Shown here: one piece after another, positions 1 to 10,973 of the stretch | Layout: each line of letters starts with the position of its first letter | How positions within the stretch are numbered: position 1 is the first letter of the stretch | Source: Colias croceus | Taxonomy: Eukaryota; Arthropoda; Insecta; Lepidoptera; Pieridae | NCBI RefSeq assembly: GCF_905220415.1 | Contig: NC_059542.1 | Coordinates: 5,270,001-5,334,000 of the forward strand | Direction: 5' to 3' | DNA length: 64,000 bases | The notes under the pieces: generated by a model | The model's input: the letters and a program-made list of their open reading frames with translations, nothing else | Databases searched by the model: none | Told to the model about the DNA's origin: nothing | Program-made: the position numbers and the translations under genes

Positions 1-851
1 AAGAGCGTTTTCACATTATCCTGTCCGATATCGGTATCGGACGCCTATCCGATATCAGGGGTAATTAAAGTAAAATGTAAATGTATGATTTATGTACGGT
101 CTGTCTTTCACATTGTCCGGTTTGATATCGGATATCGGAGCCGACACCTATATGCCAGCGGTAATATCTGACGCCCGTGAGCTGTCGGACGATAATGTTC
201 AGTGGTGCCAACTCAATTTTTGAAAAGGCATTTAACCAACAGCAAAAAAGCACTAGTTTGTGTATTTTCAGTTATACAGGGCGCTAAATGTAAAAAAAAA
301 CTCCCTTACTTTACTTTCAACCTTTTATTAAGAAAACATACATTTAAGTATTTATGTGCATTAAAAATACGATTTATATGGCAACCATTTAATACCGTAT
401 TAAAATATACGGAAATTGGCTGAACTGATAAAAACAAAAATATATTTCGTTCTTAAATTTAATCGTATCTACAAAACATTAGTGTCTATCATTTTTATTT
501 TACTCATTCTGCCTCGCTCGCTATTTAGTAAATAGCACATCAAGATTATATGCAGTCAAATATATAATAGTAATAATATAAAATCTTTCAAAAAGTCAGT
601 TTTTTCAACGTAATTATTTTTACTGTATGTACAACTACGATCAATCAGATTTTTTTTAAATCATACCTTTTAAAAATATATATAAATAATATTAAGGCAG
701 TTTTGTTTTGTTTTCTCTAAAGAATTCTGGCAACGCTGATGATAATATAGGATGATGTGAAAGAGCAAATTGTATCCGATATCAGATATCGGCTCGTATC
801 GGCTATTGGCGTCCGATACCGATATCGGATCGGATAATATGAAAACGCTCT
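1..851. mobile_element. Non-autonomous DNA element with GATATCGG-rich terminal inverted repeats
   Basis: Both ends carry the same inverted sequence. The left end reads AGAGCGTTTTCACATTATCC followed by nested GATATCGG palindromes, and the right end (about 795-851) is its reverse complement ending in GAAAACGCTCTT. The interior (about 690-740, 530-640) matches, in inverted orientation, the interior of the element beginning at 38004, including the gttgccag/agagaaaac block and the tgctatttactaaatagc block. No transposase frame is visible, so this is a MITE or deletion derivative of unknown superfamily. The left flank lies outside the window, so the target duplication cannot be read. Confidence 0.65.
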
Positions 852-1339
852 TATTGCCCATTGAAACTTGTCCTAACGGTATCGTTGACACAGTGGGTAT
901 ATTAGCGAATTATTTTAGATAGGTAATTTAAACTCAATCAGTTCTTATATTTTTAAGTCTTTTTGTATATTTTGAGATTTTTTACGTGCAATTTCCGCCA
1001 GTCCGGTGCCATACAAGTTAATTAAAAAAAACCTTTGACATTCCTGCTGTCAGCAAAGAGGTTAAGGTAGCCGTCAGTGTCAACGTAGGCGTTTTACGAT
1101 TCGTATTAATTGTACCGCTGTACTGCTTGGGGTATTTGATTGGGCGTTGTGAATTAAAAATAAGAATGTGTTTTTATGTTTCCGTAATTAATCCAAACTA
1201 CTAATCAAATGTGTAACATATACGTATATTTGTTTTATAAGCATTAAAAATACAAAAGATGCTGTAAAATAGTTTCCCTCTGTGTCAGAACGAATTTTAT
1301 GATTGATTTTCATAAAAGGCTCATTTATTAAAACTAGTA
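852..1339. other. Upstream region of the Di-Ras gene
   Basis: About 490 AT-rich bases between the terminal-repeat element and the Di-Ras start codon. It presumably contains the promoter and 5' UTR, but I see no convincing TATA box or other named site. Confidence 0.4.
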
Positions 1340-4300
1340 ATGCCGGAGCAAAGCAATGATTACCGTGTTGTAGTTTTTGGTGCGGGTGGCGTAGGAAAAA
1401 GTTCTCTTGTGCTACGTTTCGTCAAAGGTACATTCAGAGAATCATATATACCGACGATCGAAGATACTTATAGACAGGTATGTTGAGGTATTTTTTTTTT
1501 ATTATCGTAGTTATTTGTTGAATCTGTTGGTATTGAATAACAATTAATTATTACCAAAAATACGCAATTTCTTCTAGAAATTCGCTATTGAGGCTTTTGT
1601 TTCACATGAATCCTATATTATGTATCTGCTAACAGTGTTGCAAACAGATCTGGCCCTAATGTTTCTCATGCATGAAGTAACCTAAATCGCCGAATTTCAG
1701 TTGTAGTAACTAGTAGCCTAAAGTAGCCCAAACACCATGAATAAATTAAAATGTAGTTTTTATCAATTTATTTATAATATGTTCATAACACTCTGATACC
1801 GGCCGTATGCCTATTTACCTACTAGGTAGCATAAAAAAAGATTGTCCCTAGAGTAGCCTAATTGGCGACCAGTCGCCTTTTAGATATTTCTGTCGCCGAT
1901 TCTCGATCTGAGTAGCCTAAATGGCGAAATGTTGGCAACACTGTCCACTGAAAGTATAGAAATTCAACATAGGTACCTAACAAATTAATATTGTGCCCTA
2001 GACAAACTTTTTTTTCTCTGTATCCAAAAATATTTTCAAATGCCAAGTTGAAAATTTTGATTTTATATAAAAATTAAAAATATCATCATTATTATTTATT
2101 ACTTCATTGAATGTGACTTATTTTAATTTTTATATGTATTACTTAATTGTTTTTCTATATATGTAATAAGGATTTGAGTCTGCTAGATTTATGTATGTAA
2201 TAAGTTTTAAAGCTTTATATTGTGTATTTAAAATATTCAATACATTATATGATGTGGCAATCATATTTCTGCAATTAAGTTCCCTTTGACCAGAATTGCT
2301 ATTTATTGGTAGTTATACATAAAAAAAAATTGAATAGATAAAATAAAATGTTCCATTTGCGTTTCATTGGTGTAAAGTATACTTGTTAATTTTTTCCTTA
2401 AAGATGTATGTAACTTATTAACCAAAATTTGATGGAGGTGAGATAAAATGGTTGTAGTTAGTTGTAATTTTTTTAATAACATATTATACTGCACTTATGC
2501 CGGACATTTAAAATGTTCATATGATCAGTAATAAAATTTGTCTAAAACAATGAATTGAAAAAAATAACATATGTAATAATCTAATATATAAAAATCAATG
2601 CCACTTTTCGTTGTAATTCCATAACTCGAGAACGGCTGAACCGATTTCGATAATTCTTTTTTTATTATATTCCTTGAAGTACGAGGATGGTTCTTATGTA
2701 GAGAAAACGTGAATATGTACCACGGGCGAAGCCGGGGCGGACCGCTAGTATGTAATATAATATTTCTAAGGCTAAATTCTATCCTATGTTGCAAGTAATA
2801 AAAACCTTGCCCCTATTCTGGTTCTAAATCTTGAGATTAAAATATGAGTTTCATTTATAGTAAGACGTAATAATTCACATGTTTATTGAAAAATCAATAT
2901 CAAAACAAATTAATGTACTATGGTGTGTTGCCAAAATTGTTTGGCATTCTGACAATATTTAGTTGTAAGCAAAGAATATCATATCATAGTCCACATAATA
3001 TTATGTATAGTCAAGTTTTGCAATCATAATAGTTAATGGAGATTTTTTTGTTTTCATGATTATGATTCTGAATACACATCATCTCTTTATCAAGCTTTAT
3101 TAATGAATATGCTATGTGATTACGATTATTTAGCCCGGATTTTATATCTGTCATTTATGTATTTCTGGATTCTAGGCGGTATAGTTATAATTTTTATGTG
3201 AAACACTGATTAAATTAATCAATCTCTTATTCAGTTTTTATGATCACCAAAAATAGCAATAGCGACAAGTCCGTCATTTCATTCTCACTACGTATAAAAC
3301 AGTGTTGCTTTTTCTGTCTACGTATAAAACAGTATGCTTAAATCTGTAAAACTACGAAATGGATTTTAATGCAGTTTTTTCTAAAAGATAGAGTGAGGTT
3401 CAAGAGGAAGGTTTTATTAGAATATAATTTATTAGGTCTTAGACATAGCCGGCGAAGCCGCGGGCGGAAAGCTAGCTATTTATAAATCCGTTGCTTAGAA
3501 AATATTTTTTATTGCTTTCAGGTTATAAGCAGCAATAAAACAATATGCACTCTACAAATAACTGACACAACCGGTTCACATCAATTTCCAGCCATGCAGA
3601 GGCTATCAATCAGCAAGGTAAGTTTTATTTCGAAAATGTTCTATGTTACCTTTGTTATTATTGTTTGAATATTGTATACTTTTGTGTTAGTAAGAAATAA
3701 CTGAACCAACTTTACATGGTACAATGAATAAGTAGGTTTTGATATTGTGGAAATAAAGTATGTTGAATTGTTGTTATTTTATCTGTGTAAGTTTTAATCT
3801 CATAGACGAGAAAGCTTTTTGTACTAAAGGCATTTGTAAGGGCATTCGTAGCAATTCAAAATCAACTCTCAGAGTGAAATTCATCCTAGCTATTGCCTGT
3901 TGGTGCTTAATGATAAAAATTTTAAATATGTATTTGATTTAATCGTGATCGGAGTTATATTGGAACGCCCATTTTATAAACTAATCCCTAGTTTATAAAA
4001 ATGGTGATGGAAAATCGCCCTTTTCGACCTCAAAACTCACCCACAGTGCAGTGTGCACTCCCTTTATCGCGATGAAACATACCTACATTCGACGAATCTG
4101 CATTGTATGCTTGGTATCATGCAACCGGGAAAAACTCTTAAATACGAACGAAAAGATCACTGAATGATTAATGAAATAATACTAACTGAACAAAACACAT
4201 TTCAGGGTCACGCCTTCATACTCGTGTATTCTGTGAGCAGTCGGCAATCGCTGGAAGAGCTGAAGCCCATATGGCAAACGATAAGGGAAATAAAGGGCGC

Positions 4301-4910
4301 CGATCTTCCAAACATTCCAGTGATGTTGGCAGGGAACAAGTGCGACGAGAGCCCTGAGATTCGAGAGGTTTCCGCTGCAGAGGGGCAGGCGCAGGCGCAA
4401 GAGTGGGGCGTGTCCTTTATGGAGACCTCGGCGAAAACCAATCACAATGTCACTCAATTATTTCAGGTAATAATTTTTTTAACAATTTTTTTACGTTTGG
4501 CAACATTTATTGAACAGACTGTTTCTATGGGAATCAAACACTTGAATCTTTAGAATATAGTTTGATTTAATAATATTATAATCAAAGCGATATAAGGTTT
4601 TTTATATTGATATATAATATAAAATACCATAGATGCATTCTCATAACAAACCAGCACAATTTTGTACCTATTCTGCATTCAGCGTAGGTTCTGTACCTAT
4701 ATTATTATTTATGAATGTTTGTTCCTAAAGTAACTAATTTGTTTGGAAGTTACAATTTATTCTCTTTTCTTGCAGGAATTACTGAATATGGAAAAGAACA
4801 GAAATGTCTCTCTCCAAGTTGATGGTAAAGGAAAAAAGAAAAAAGATAAAAATGTTAAGGAAGGAGGTGAGGGATCGGCGAGTGGGAGGGAAAAATGCCT
4901 ATTGATGTAG
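1340..4910 (+). CDS. DIRAS2: Di-Ras type small GTPase (GTP-binding protein Di-Ras2-like)
   Basis: Four exons join in phase: 1340-1477, 3522-3617, 4206-4466 and 4776-4910, giving 209 aa. Visible motifs are the P-loop GAGGVGKS (residues 14-21), effector loop YIPTIEDTY (36-44), switch II DTTGS (61-65), the guanine-base motif NKCD (122-125), an ETSAK motif, a Lys-rich tail and a C-terminal CAAX box CLLM (206-209) for prenylation. DTTGS has Ser where classical Ras has the catalytic Gln. This is the family hallmark of Di-Ras proteins, which hydrolyse GTP slowly and stay largely GTP-bound at the plasma membrane. Length matches the family (about 200 aa). The assignment to the Di-Ras1/2 branch is firm; the choice between paralogues is not meaningful in insects. 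Confidence 0.95.
1632..1943. mobile_element. Possible MITE in Di-Ras intron 1
   Basis: The ends are short inverted matches, ACAGTGTTGC...GCAACACTGT. The interior repeats a GTAGCCTA(AA)TGGCG motif several times (about 1710, 1853 and 1911). No coding capacity is seen. The short terminal repeats make this a weak call. Confidence 0.35.
2580..2748 (+). mobile_element. Helitron-like non-autonomous element
   Basis: Starts with TCTAATATATAAAA and ends with a GC-rich hairpin (GGGCGAAGCCGGGGCGGACCG) followed by CTAG, the 5'-TC...hairpin-CTRR-3' layout of Helitrons. Sister copies occur at 23283, 32970 (inverted) and 63619. It lies in intron 1 of the Di-Ras gene. Confidence 0.6.
3330..3475 (+). mobile_element. 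Helitron-like 3' fragment
   Basis: Ends in GGCGAAGCCGCGGGCGGAAAG followed by CTAG, the 3' signature of the second Helitron-like subfamily in this window (compare 10668, 21098 and 47624). The 5' boundary is unclear. It lies just before exon 2 of the Di-Ras gene. Confidence 0.5.
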
Positions 4911-5457
4911 ATAAAATTTACTTCTTATGTAATATCCCACCTTATTTATAAAATAACCAGCAGCATTATGTTATATATATACATTTATAAAAAAAACGAA
5001 TTACTTTATAAAAAAGTTAAAAATCGCTAGAGAGTACAACAAACGAGTTATTTTTTTTATGATATATTGTATATCATAATGTTGCCTGTTAGTGCTAACT
5101 AAGTCACAGTTCTAGTCATTTAAATCCATATTTTCATTAGTTAAGCACAGGACAAGTCGCATTTAAATAAGTATTATCATGCCTATTATAATGTTAGTTT
5201 ATGCGATGTATTGACATTGTAGAATATATATTTTGCTATAACTAAAAATTATCTTATTTACACTAGTTACATATTTATCTATATATGAGTATAGGAAGAC
5301 TAACTTATCTGTAAACTGCGCGCGACGTTTAAGGTAGGGTTGCCATATTTGAAAAACTTGTAATGTACTAATTATACAAAAGAAAGTAATGATAGTTTCT
5401 CTGTCAATAATAATAAAGAACGAATATCCAAAGCTGGATTGCGTTTCATGAATTGTA

Positions 5458-5501
5458 TATGACAAACTTTTCAAATACCTATTGCTAAAATATACAAGAC
5501 C
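5458..5501 (+). repeat. Exact 44-bp direct repeat, copy 1
   Basis: Forty-four identical bases starting TATGACAAACTTTTC and ending ATACAAGACC recur at 8143-8186 in the same orientation, with unrelated sequence on both sides. Confidence 0.8.
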
Positions 5502-8142
5502 GAGCCACGTTTCTAAAAAGGTCAGTGAAAAGATTACAGCTTTAGTAACATAATCGGTAGAATGGTAAATGTTACTTGAAGGGACATTTTATATATGATT
5601 GCCACTTCACGGATAAGTTAGTAGACCTATAATGACTGAGACGCTAAGGTCGTGAAGTTATTCCGAGTGTTAGTGTGAAAATACAACGAAATGAAGTCTC
5701 TAGGACTACTGTTATTAAATTATATATGTACGCTGACAAATAATAATTAATTAAATGTCATGTTTGCGTTAAGTATTCAGTACCTGAAAATCGGAATACT
5801 GATAGGAGCCCGTCAAATATGCTTCTCGACGTATCAATACATATTATAGCAACCGTCAAACAATTGCTATTGGTTGTTTCTTAAATAAGTATTAATTATT
5901 TCAGTGCCGTTATAACTTTTTAGTTTATAAACATAAAATATGCTTTAATAATTTAGCATTAACATCGTGAGATTACAAAAATACATACAATTTAGTATTA
6001 TATTAGTCATAACATTAAGCAAATCATATGTGACTTTGAAATAGTAAACTCCACTTCTATCGTAGGAAGGAAAGCTTATAAGATGATTTATGTCATTGTG
6101 AGAGACATATTATGTGCCAAATATCTAAAATGTTTACATCGTAAAAATCATCTTGAAATTCCGTACACATGCCAGTTCCAAGTGTATAACTAAATGAAAA
6201 AAAAAAAAACTGATTCGTTTCTAAAGCGTGTGACTGATTAATTAAAGAAAATGACAAATTTAGATAGATTATACCAACAGCCAACTGATCTGGAACTCTT
6301 ATAGCGACACCTTAAAGTAGTCAGTATATCTCACAATGACTAAACGCCATATTATATTCCCTATAATATTTTGACTATAAATTAAATTTTTAAATTTAAT
6401 ATATTAATCGTAGCTATCGCTAGTCATTAGTGCACATTATTTGATATCGTTCACTAACATATCTAATTAGAATTGTCCATAGTTACAAATTTATCTAGTC
6501 AGTCGATTATTATTATTATTATTGTGTATGCTGGTTATAGAGAGGAATAATTAAGAATTAGAAACATGATTGTGCAGTTGCCAGTTTTATTAAATAAGCT
6601 CGCATGACCCAAACGCTTATTACTAAAATATAATTTAAATAATATCCCTGAAATGTTGTGCATTTTTATAATTATTTATATATTTATAAACAATTTGTAT
6701 AATTTTAAGTGTTGTCAAGACCTTTATTAACCTTTAAAGCAAGACACCCGCGTTGGAATTATTGTTACATGGGCACATATAATAATTAAGAATATTATGT
6801 ACACATTGATGGATAAAATCATTGTTACATTAAATTGTTGTAACTGGACCAATGTTGTTTAAAGTTGTTTGATGTTTTCCATTATTGTAGAGATATCTTT
6901 GTTTGATGTGTGTCACTGTATATGTTAGATTATACTTGTTTTTATAACTTGTCTTCTATCTCTTGTCTATGCAAACTTGTAATTGTAAATTTTTATTTTT
7001 AATATGTAGGAATTTACATTTGATTCATTCCATAATAAATTTCCCAAATAACCTTTCCTGATGATGTTAAATATCGTAAAACTGTATATGGCATAGAACA
7101 TTCCTTTAAAATTCGTTAATTCTTTATTACGCGTCGTTTTCATGTCTTTCCTGAATTCAATCTTCTTTCAATAATCTATAAGCTATCAGCATGTTCTGAA
7201 AATATGTAATATTAAAATTTCCATATTCTCTAAATTAGTCTACAGGTAGTGTAGTGAACAAGTGAGCTTATAATTCAATTTCTTACTTTCATGGATGCAT
7301 CATTTTTATCTGCATTGTATTTTTTTATTTTATTAAATTTATATCAACAATGAACGGTTAGTTATTGTCATTTGATTAAATATAAGGTATGACTACATTC
7401 TATTCATAATGCAACGAAATAAATATTTTTTATATTCAGTAAGATTGTTACAAGATGATCCATGAAGGTAAGAATTTTTGTCAGATCTTTTAAAATTAAA
7501 ATTTATCGAAATAAAATTAAATCCTCATAAAGGTGCAAAATAACGTTTATGGCAATAATATTGAAATAGTTTGAATCATAGAGAAGTCGTTTTTGTCTTT
7601 AAAAAAATGTGTAAGGAATAATTATTACCTATTTAGCATCAAGTCCAGCGAGTAGGGACTTTGCTGTGGTTATTTCGTTATTTATAGCTTTAAAGGTTTT
7701 CTGGAAAATAAATAGGATACCTATAAAATGTTTCTTTGTGTCTAAAAATAATTCTAGGATTATGTATCATGTTTCCGAGGCAAGGATATTTAAATAACAT
7801 TCATTTTTTTTAATTCAAAAGAATTAGAATTGATAAAAATCAAGCGACTCTTTAATTTGAGCATAGCATTCATTCTCATTCATGATTTCTAACATTATGT
7901 ATATTTTATTTTAAACGTCGCATAACGTTGTTAAACATCGCCAAGAGTCGTGTATAATCACATAATAGGTATGTAATACCTATAATTATTTTATTTTTTT
8001 AAATCCCCTCCATCATGATGAATTTTTTTCCTCCCTTCCAAATTTTGCAATATTTGTTGAAGTTTTACACTAAAATATTACTTTTTTTCGAATTAAACTT
8101 AAAAAAAATACCTGATATTTAAAAAAAAAACATAAGTATTGT

Positions 8143-8186
8143 TATGACAAACTTTTCAAATACCTATTGCTAAAATATACAAGACC
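8143..8186 (+). repeat. Exact 44-bp direct repeat, copy 2
   Basis: Identical to 5458-5501, 2685 bp downstream of it in the same orientation. The flanking bases diverge immediately. Confidence 0.8.
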
Positions 8187-8788
8187 ATATTTCACGAATT
8201 TTTTTCAACCATTTCTTCAAACCTCAAGTGATTGATGATCCCGAAGCAACATTGAGCGGCAAATGGCAAGTCGCAAATTGCCGGTCACTCACATTCGCAT
8301 GAATACGAAAACCTAAAAATATAAAATATTTTTTTCCATACATGAGTGTACATAACAAAATAATTACTTTGTACGAATATTTTCATGCAAGTGAGTGACC
8401 CAGGTCACACGAAATACTGCCAAAAGCCATCCAAAAGCACGTAGGTGTAGGTACTTACTATATAATTCGAATGTGAATCTAGAAGTAGTATTCACTCTAT
8501 ATTATGTACCTAATTATTATTTATGGTTAACAAAATTTTTGGTTAAAACACAATATTTACACTAGTTGAGATATCTTCAGTTCGGTTTGATAAAATTCAT
8601 TCGAAGCTTTAAATTAGAATTAATGGCGAAATTTGTTTTTATTTTTTCATTATTAATAATTATACATACTTACCTATACATTTCTTTTACAAATCTTTGG
8701 CGTATGATTCGTGGTAAAATATAAATATATTTCTTGTTTGGTGATGTCTAATTTTAATATTCTGTAAATTTGTGAATTTAGTTAGATA

Positions 8789-9620
8789 TAGGTCTACCAG
8801 AATCTGATGGCATATTTATATTTAAGAAATAAAAGATTTTCATGTGGCAACTTATTTGACAACTATCAAATTGTTTGTCAAATTATTTGTCTTTTTTGCA
8901 GTTGATGAATAATTTTTAGGATTTTGTCTAAAAAATCTTCGAAAATGTCGAAAAAGCCGCTGCGATCACAAGCAAGAGGTCTTGTTTATAATGTCTATAG
9001 AAAAACATTCGATGAAGAAGGGTCAAACACATCACAATTTTCAATTTTGAAGATTTTATTGGTAAATTGGACTTACCCGTTTTGATACTTTAAATTACAA
9101 AATATTATATGTAGGTAACTATAATATTGTTTGTTGATTAGAATATAATTTTATGAAAACTTATTACAGGAGTTTCCAATACGGCTATTCGTCAAGTCCA
9201 AGCTGTCCAAGTCAATTTTATAATGTGTGTATCTGTTAATAATTACGAAAATAAACATAGTTTTATTTTATTTTAAAAAATTATAAGCAGTTTTGATCTA
9301 CATTATATCATTATATCGATATTTTCACATGGCATACTGGTAATGAATATACAAATATAGGTATGTGTAAATAATAATATGTATTACCTGTATAAAAGTA
9401 ATATGTATAATTGTATATTATACATGTAAGTATGTACCTACATAATATTAAGTGGATATCTCATTATTAAGAACAGTATTGTCCACTTATGTAATGTGAC
9501 TAATTATATTGAGATCAAAATAAAAAATAAGCAGTATCAAGATCGTTCAGTCCATTTTCCCCAGGGTTGCACACTCTAAATTTTGATTTCCCTAATTGCC
9601 ATCAGATTCTGGTTTACCTA
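8789..9620 (+). mobile_element. DNA transposon derivative with TA target duplication and a conserved mini-gene (copy 1)
   Basis: Terminal inverted repeats TAGGTCTACCAGAATCTGAT and its near-complement at 9600-9620 are flanked on both sides by TA. A second copy lies inverted at 35887-36744. The interior carries a short spliced frame (see 8945-9223). The TA duplication suggests a Tc1/mariner-like mobiliser, but the transposase core is absent, so the superfamily is inferred. Confidence 0.75.
8945..9223 (+). CDS. Spliced 56-aa reading frame inside the TA-flanked element, transposase N-terminus-like
   Basis: Exon 8945-9061 (ATG to GT donor GTAAAT) and exon 9170-9223 (after TTATTACAG, ending TAA) give 39 + 17 codons. 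The first exon starts MSKKPLRSQARGLVYNVY and is basic. The SQAR..VYNVY stretch resembles the helix-turn-helix start of some transposases. The other copy at 35.9-36.7 kb keeps the same ATG, splice sites, frame and stop. Whether any peptide is made is unknown. It could be a selfish element's residual first and last exons. Confidence 0.4.
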
Positions 9621-10667
9621 TACCTATTTCATTTTTTCTGCGTTCATGCGGAGTGGAACTCAATGAGTCTACATCAAGTAAAACTCAAGTTTTAATTTCA
9701 CTATTTTTTCTGTGATTTTAAAAAGCATTGTAAGATTTGTTATTTTAATCTTAACAATATGAGTTTTACAACTCACTTGTAAATTGTGGATTCAAACAAT
9801 TCAATAATAATAATTAAAATTTATGAATCATATTTGTATATTTAGCGTGATCCATAAAATTGCGAGTGTAGAAGATACTGCGGTAGATCCTTAGACGTAG
9901 AGTAGGTGGAAGTAGGCGCCTCGGGGAAGCGGTCGAAGCTTGGCAACGTGCGACAGTTAGGGGTCTCTGTGCACTCGAAGTGATGTTGTACATATTTTGT
10001 TAAAATGTTATTTATTATGAGGTTGCGAATGTTTGTTGACCAATAGCATAGAATGTAAGATTAGAATTTGCTTCGTCCCTAGATACAGTTGTATCTTTTA
10101 TAAAAAAATTCTGCTTCTTGTATCCGAAACGAATATTTCAATTAAATTATTATATTTTTTAATTTATCTTGTAACACTTTCTCAATAAGGCATCACGAAA
10201 TAAAATATAAAATATTTTGCTGTTTATTTATTTACAAAATCCTTAAACATAAACATGATTAATAATTAATGAAGCGCATAATATCACAGTTAAGTACAGT
10301 TTATAAAAAACATAATTCATTATTCATTACATCAAATTTTTACACCTAGACAATTATAAACAAAGCTGTGCGTTGTGCAAAGTTACCACAATTTATTTTA
10401 AAATATCATAAATTTTGTTTTAGTTTGCCTATTTATATTTAATATGGCGCTTAAAAATTTCGTCGTGCTAGTCTGAATAGAAGATTCAACCAGATGACTG
10501 CGACATATACATGATTATCTCAACACAATATCTTGTGCAAAATTTGTACATGAAAATAAATAACTAATATCCAAGTTAATGGGATAGGAAGATTTTTAAT
10601 ACCAATCTATTCGAAAACATGATGGTAATGCTGCTTTTTTGTTTAACATTTCAAGTAATATTATTAA
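9621..10667. other. Intergenic DNA without recognised genes
   Basis: About 1 kb of AT-rich sequence downstream of the TA-flanked element. A slightly GC-richer patch at 9865-9980 may be an old retroelement scrap, but I cannot assign it. No coding region is supported. Confidence 0.4.
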
Positions 10668-10855
10668 CTAGCTGACCGCCCGCGGCTTCGCCCGCTTTGT
10701 CTAAAACCTAATAAATTATATACTATAACATTCCTTTTGAATTCTCTATCTATTAAAAAAAAACCGCATCAAAATCCGTTGCGTAGTTTTAAAGATTTGA
10801 GCATACAAAGGGACATAGGGACAGAGAAAGCAACTTTGTTTTATACTATGTAGTG
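10668..10855 (-). mobile_element. Helitron-like element, inverted
   Basis: Read on the minus strand it ends in the hairpin GCGGGCGAAGCCGCGGGCGG followed by (A)GCTAG, as in the copies at 21098 and 47624. It lies just beyond the 3' end of the CLCC1-like gene. Confidence 0.55.
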
Positions 10856-10973
10856 ATGTAAATAGCAGTAGGTACCTAGTCAAATATAAGAAGCACCATT
10901 CTTATTTTTTGAATAATTTTTACACACAATTTTTTCAAGACACTTGTAGAAAACAATTTTACAATGAAGCATA

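Larger units (their letters stand above)
4911..8788. other. Intergenic AT-rich DNA and probable Di-Ras 3' UTR
   Basis: No coding region is supported in this 3.9 kb. The Di-Ras transcript probably ends within it: AATAAA-type signals occur, for example near 7033. Short frames here have no recognisable protein features. It contains one half of an exact 44-bp direct repeat at 5458-5501; the other half is at 8143-8186. Confidence 0.5.

Noticed and set aside
4182..4457. Minus-strand frames opposite Di-Ras exon 3
   Set aside because: Shadows of the conserved GTPase coding exon on the other strand.
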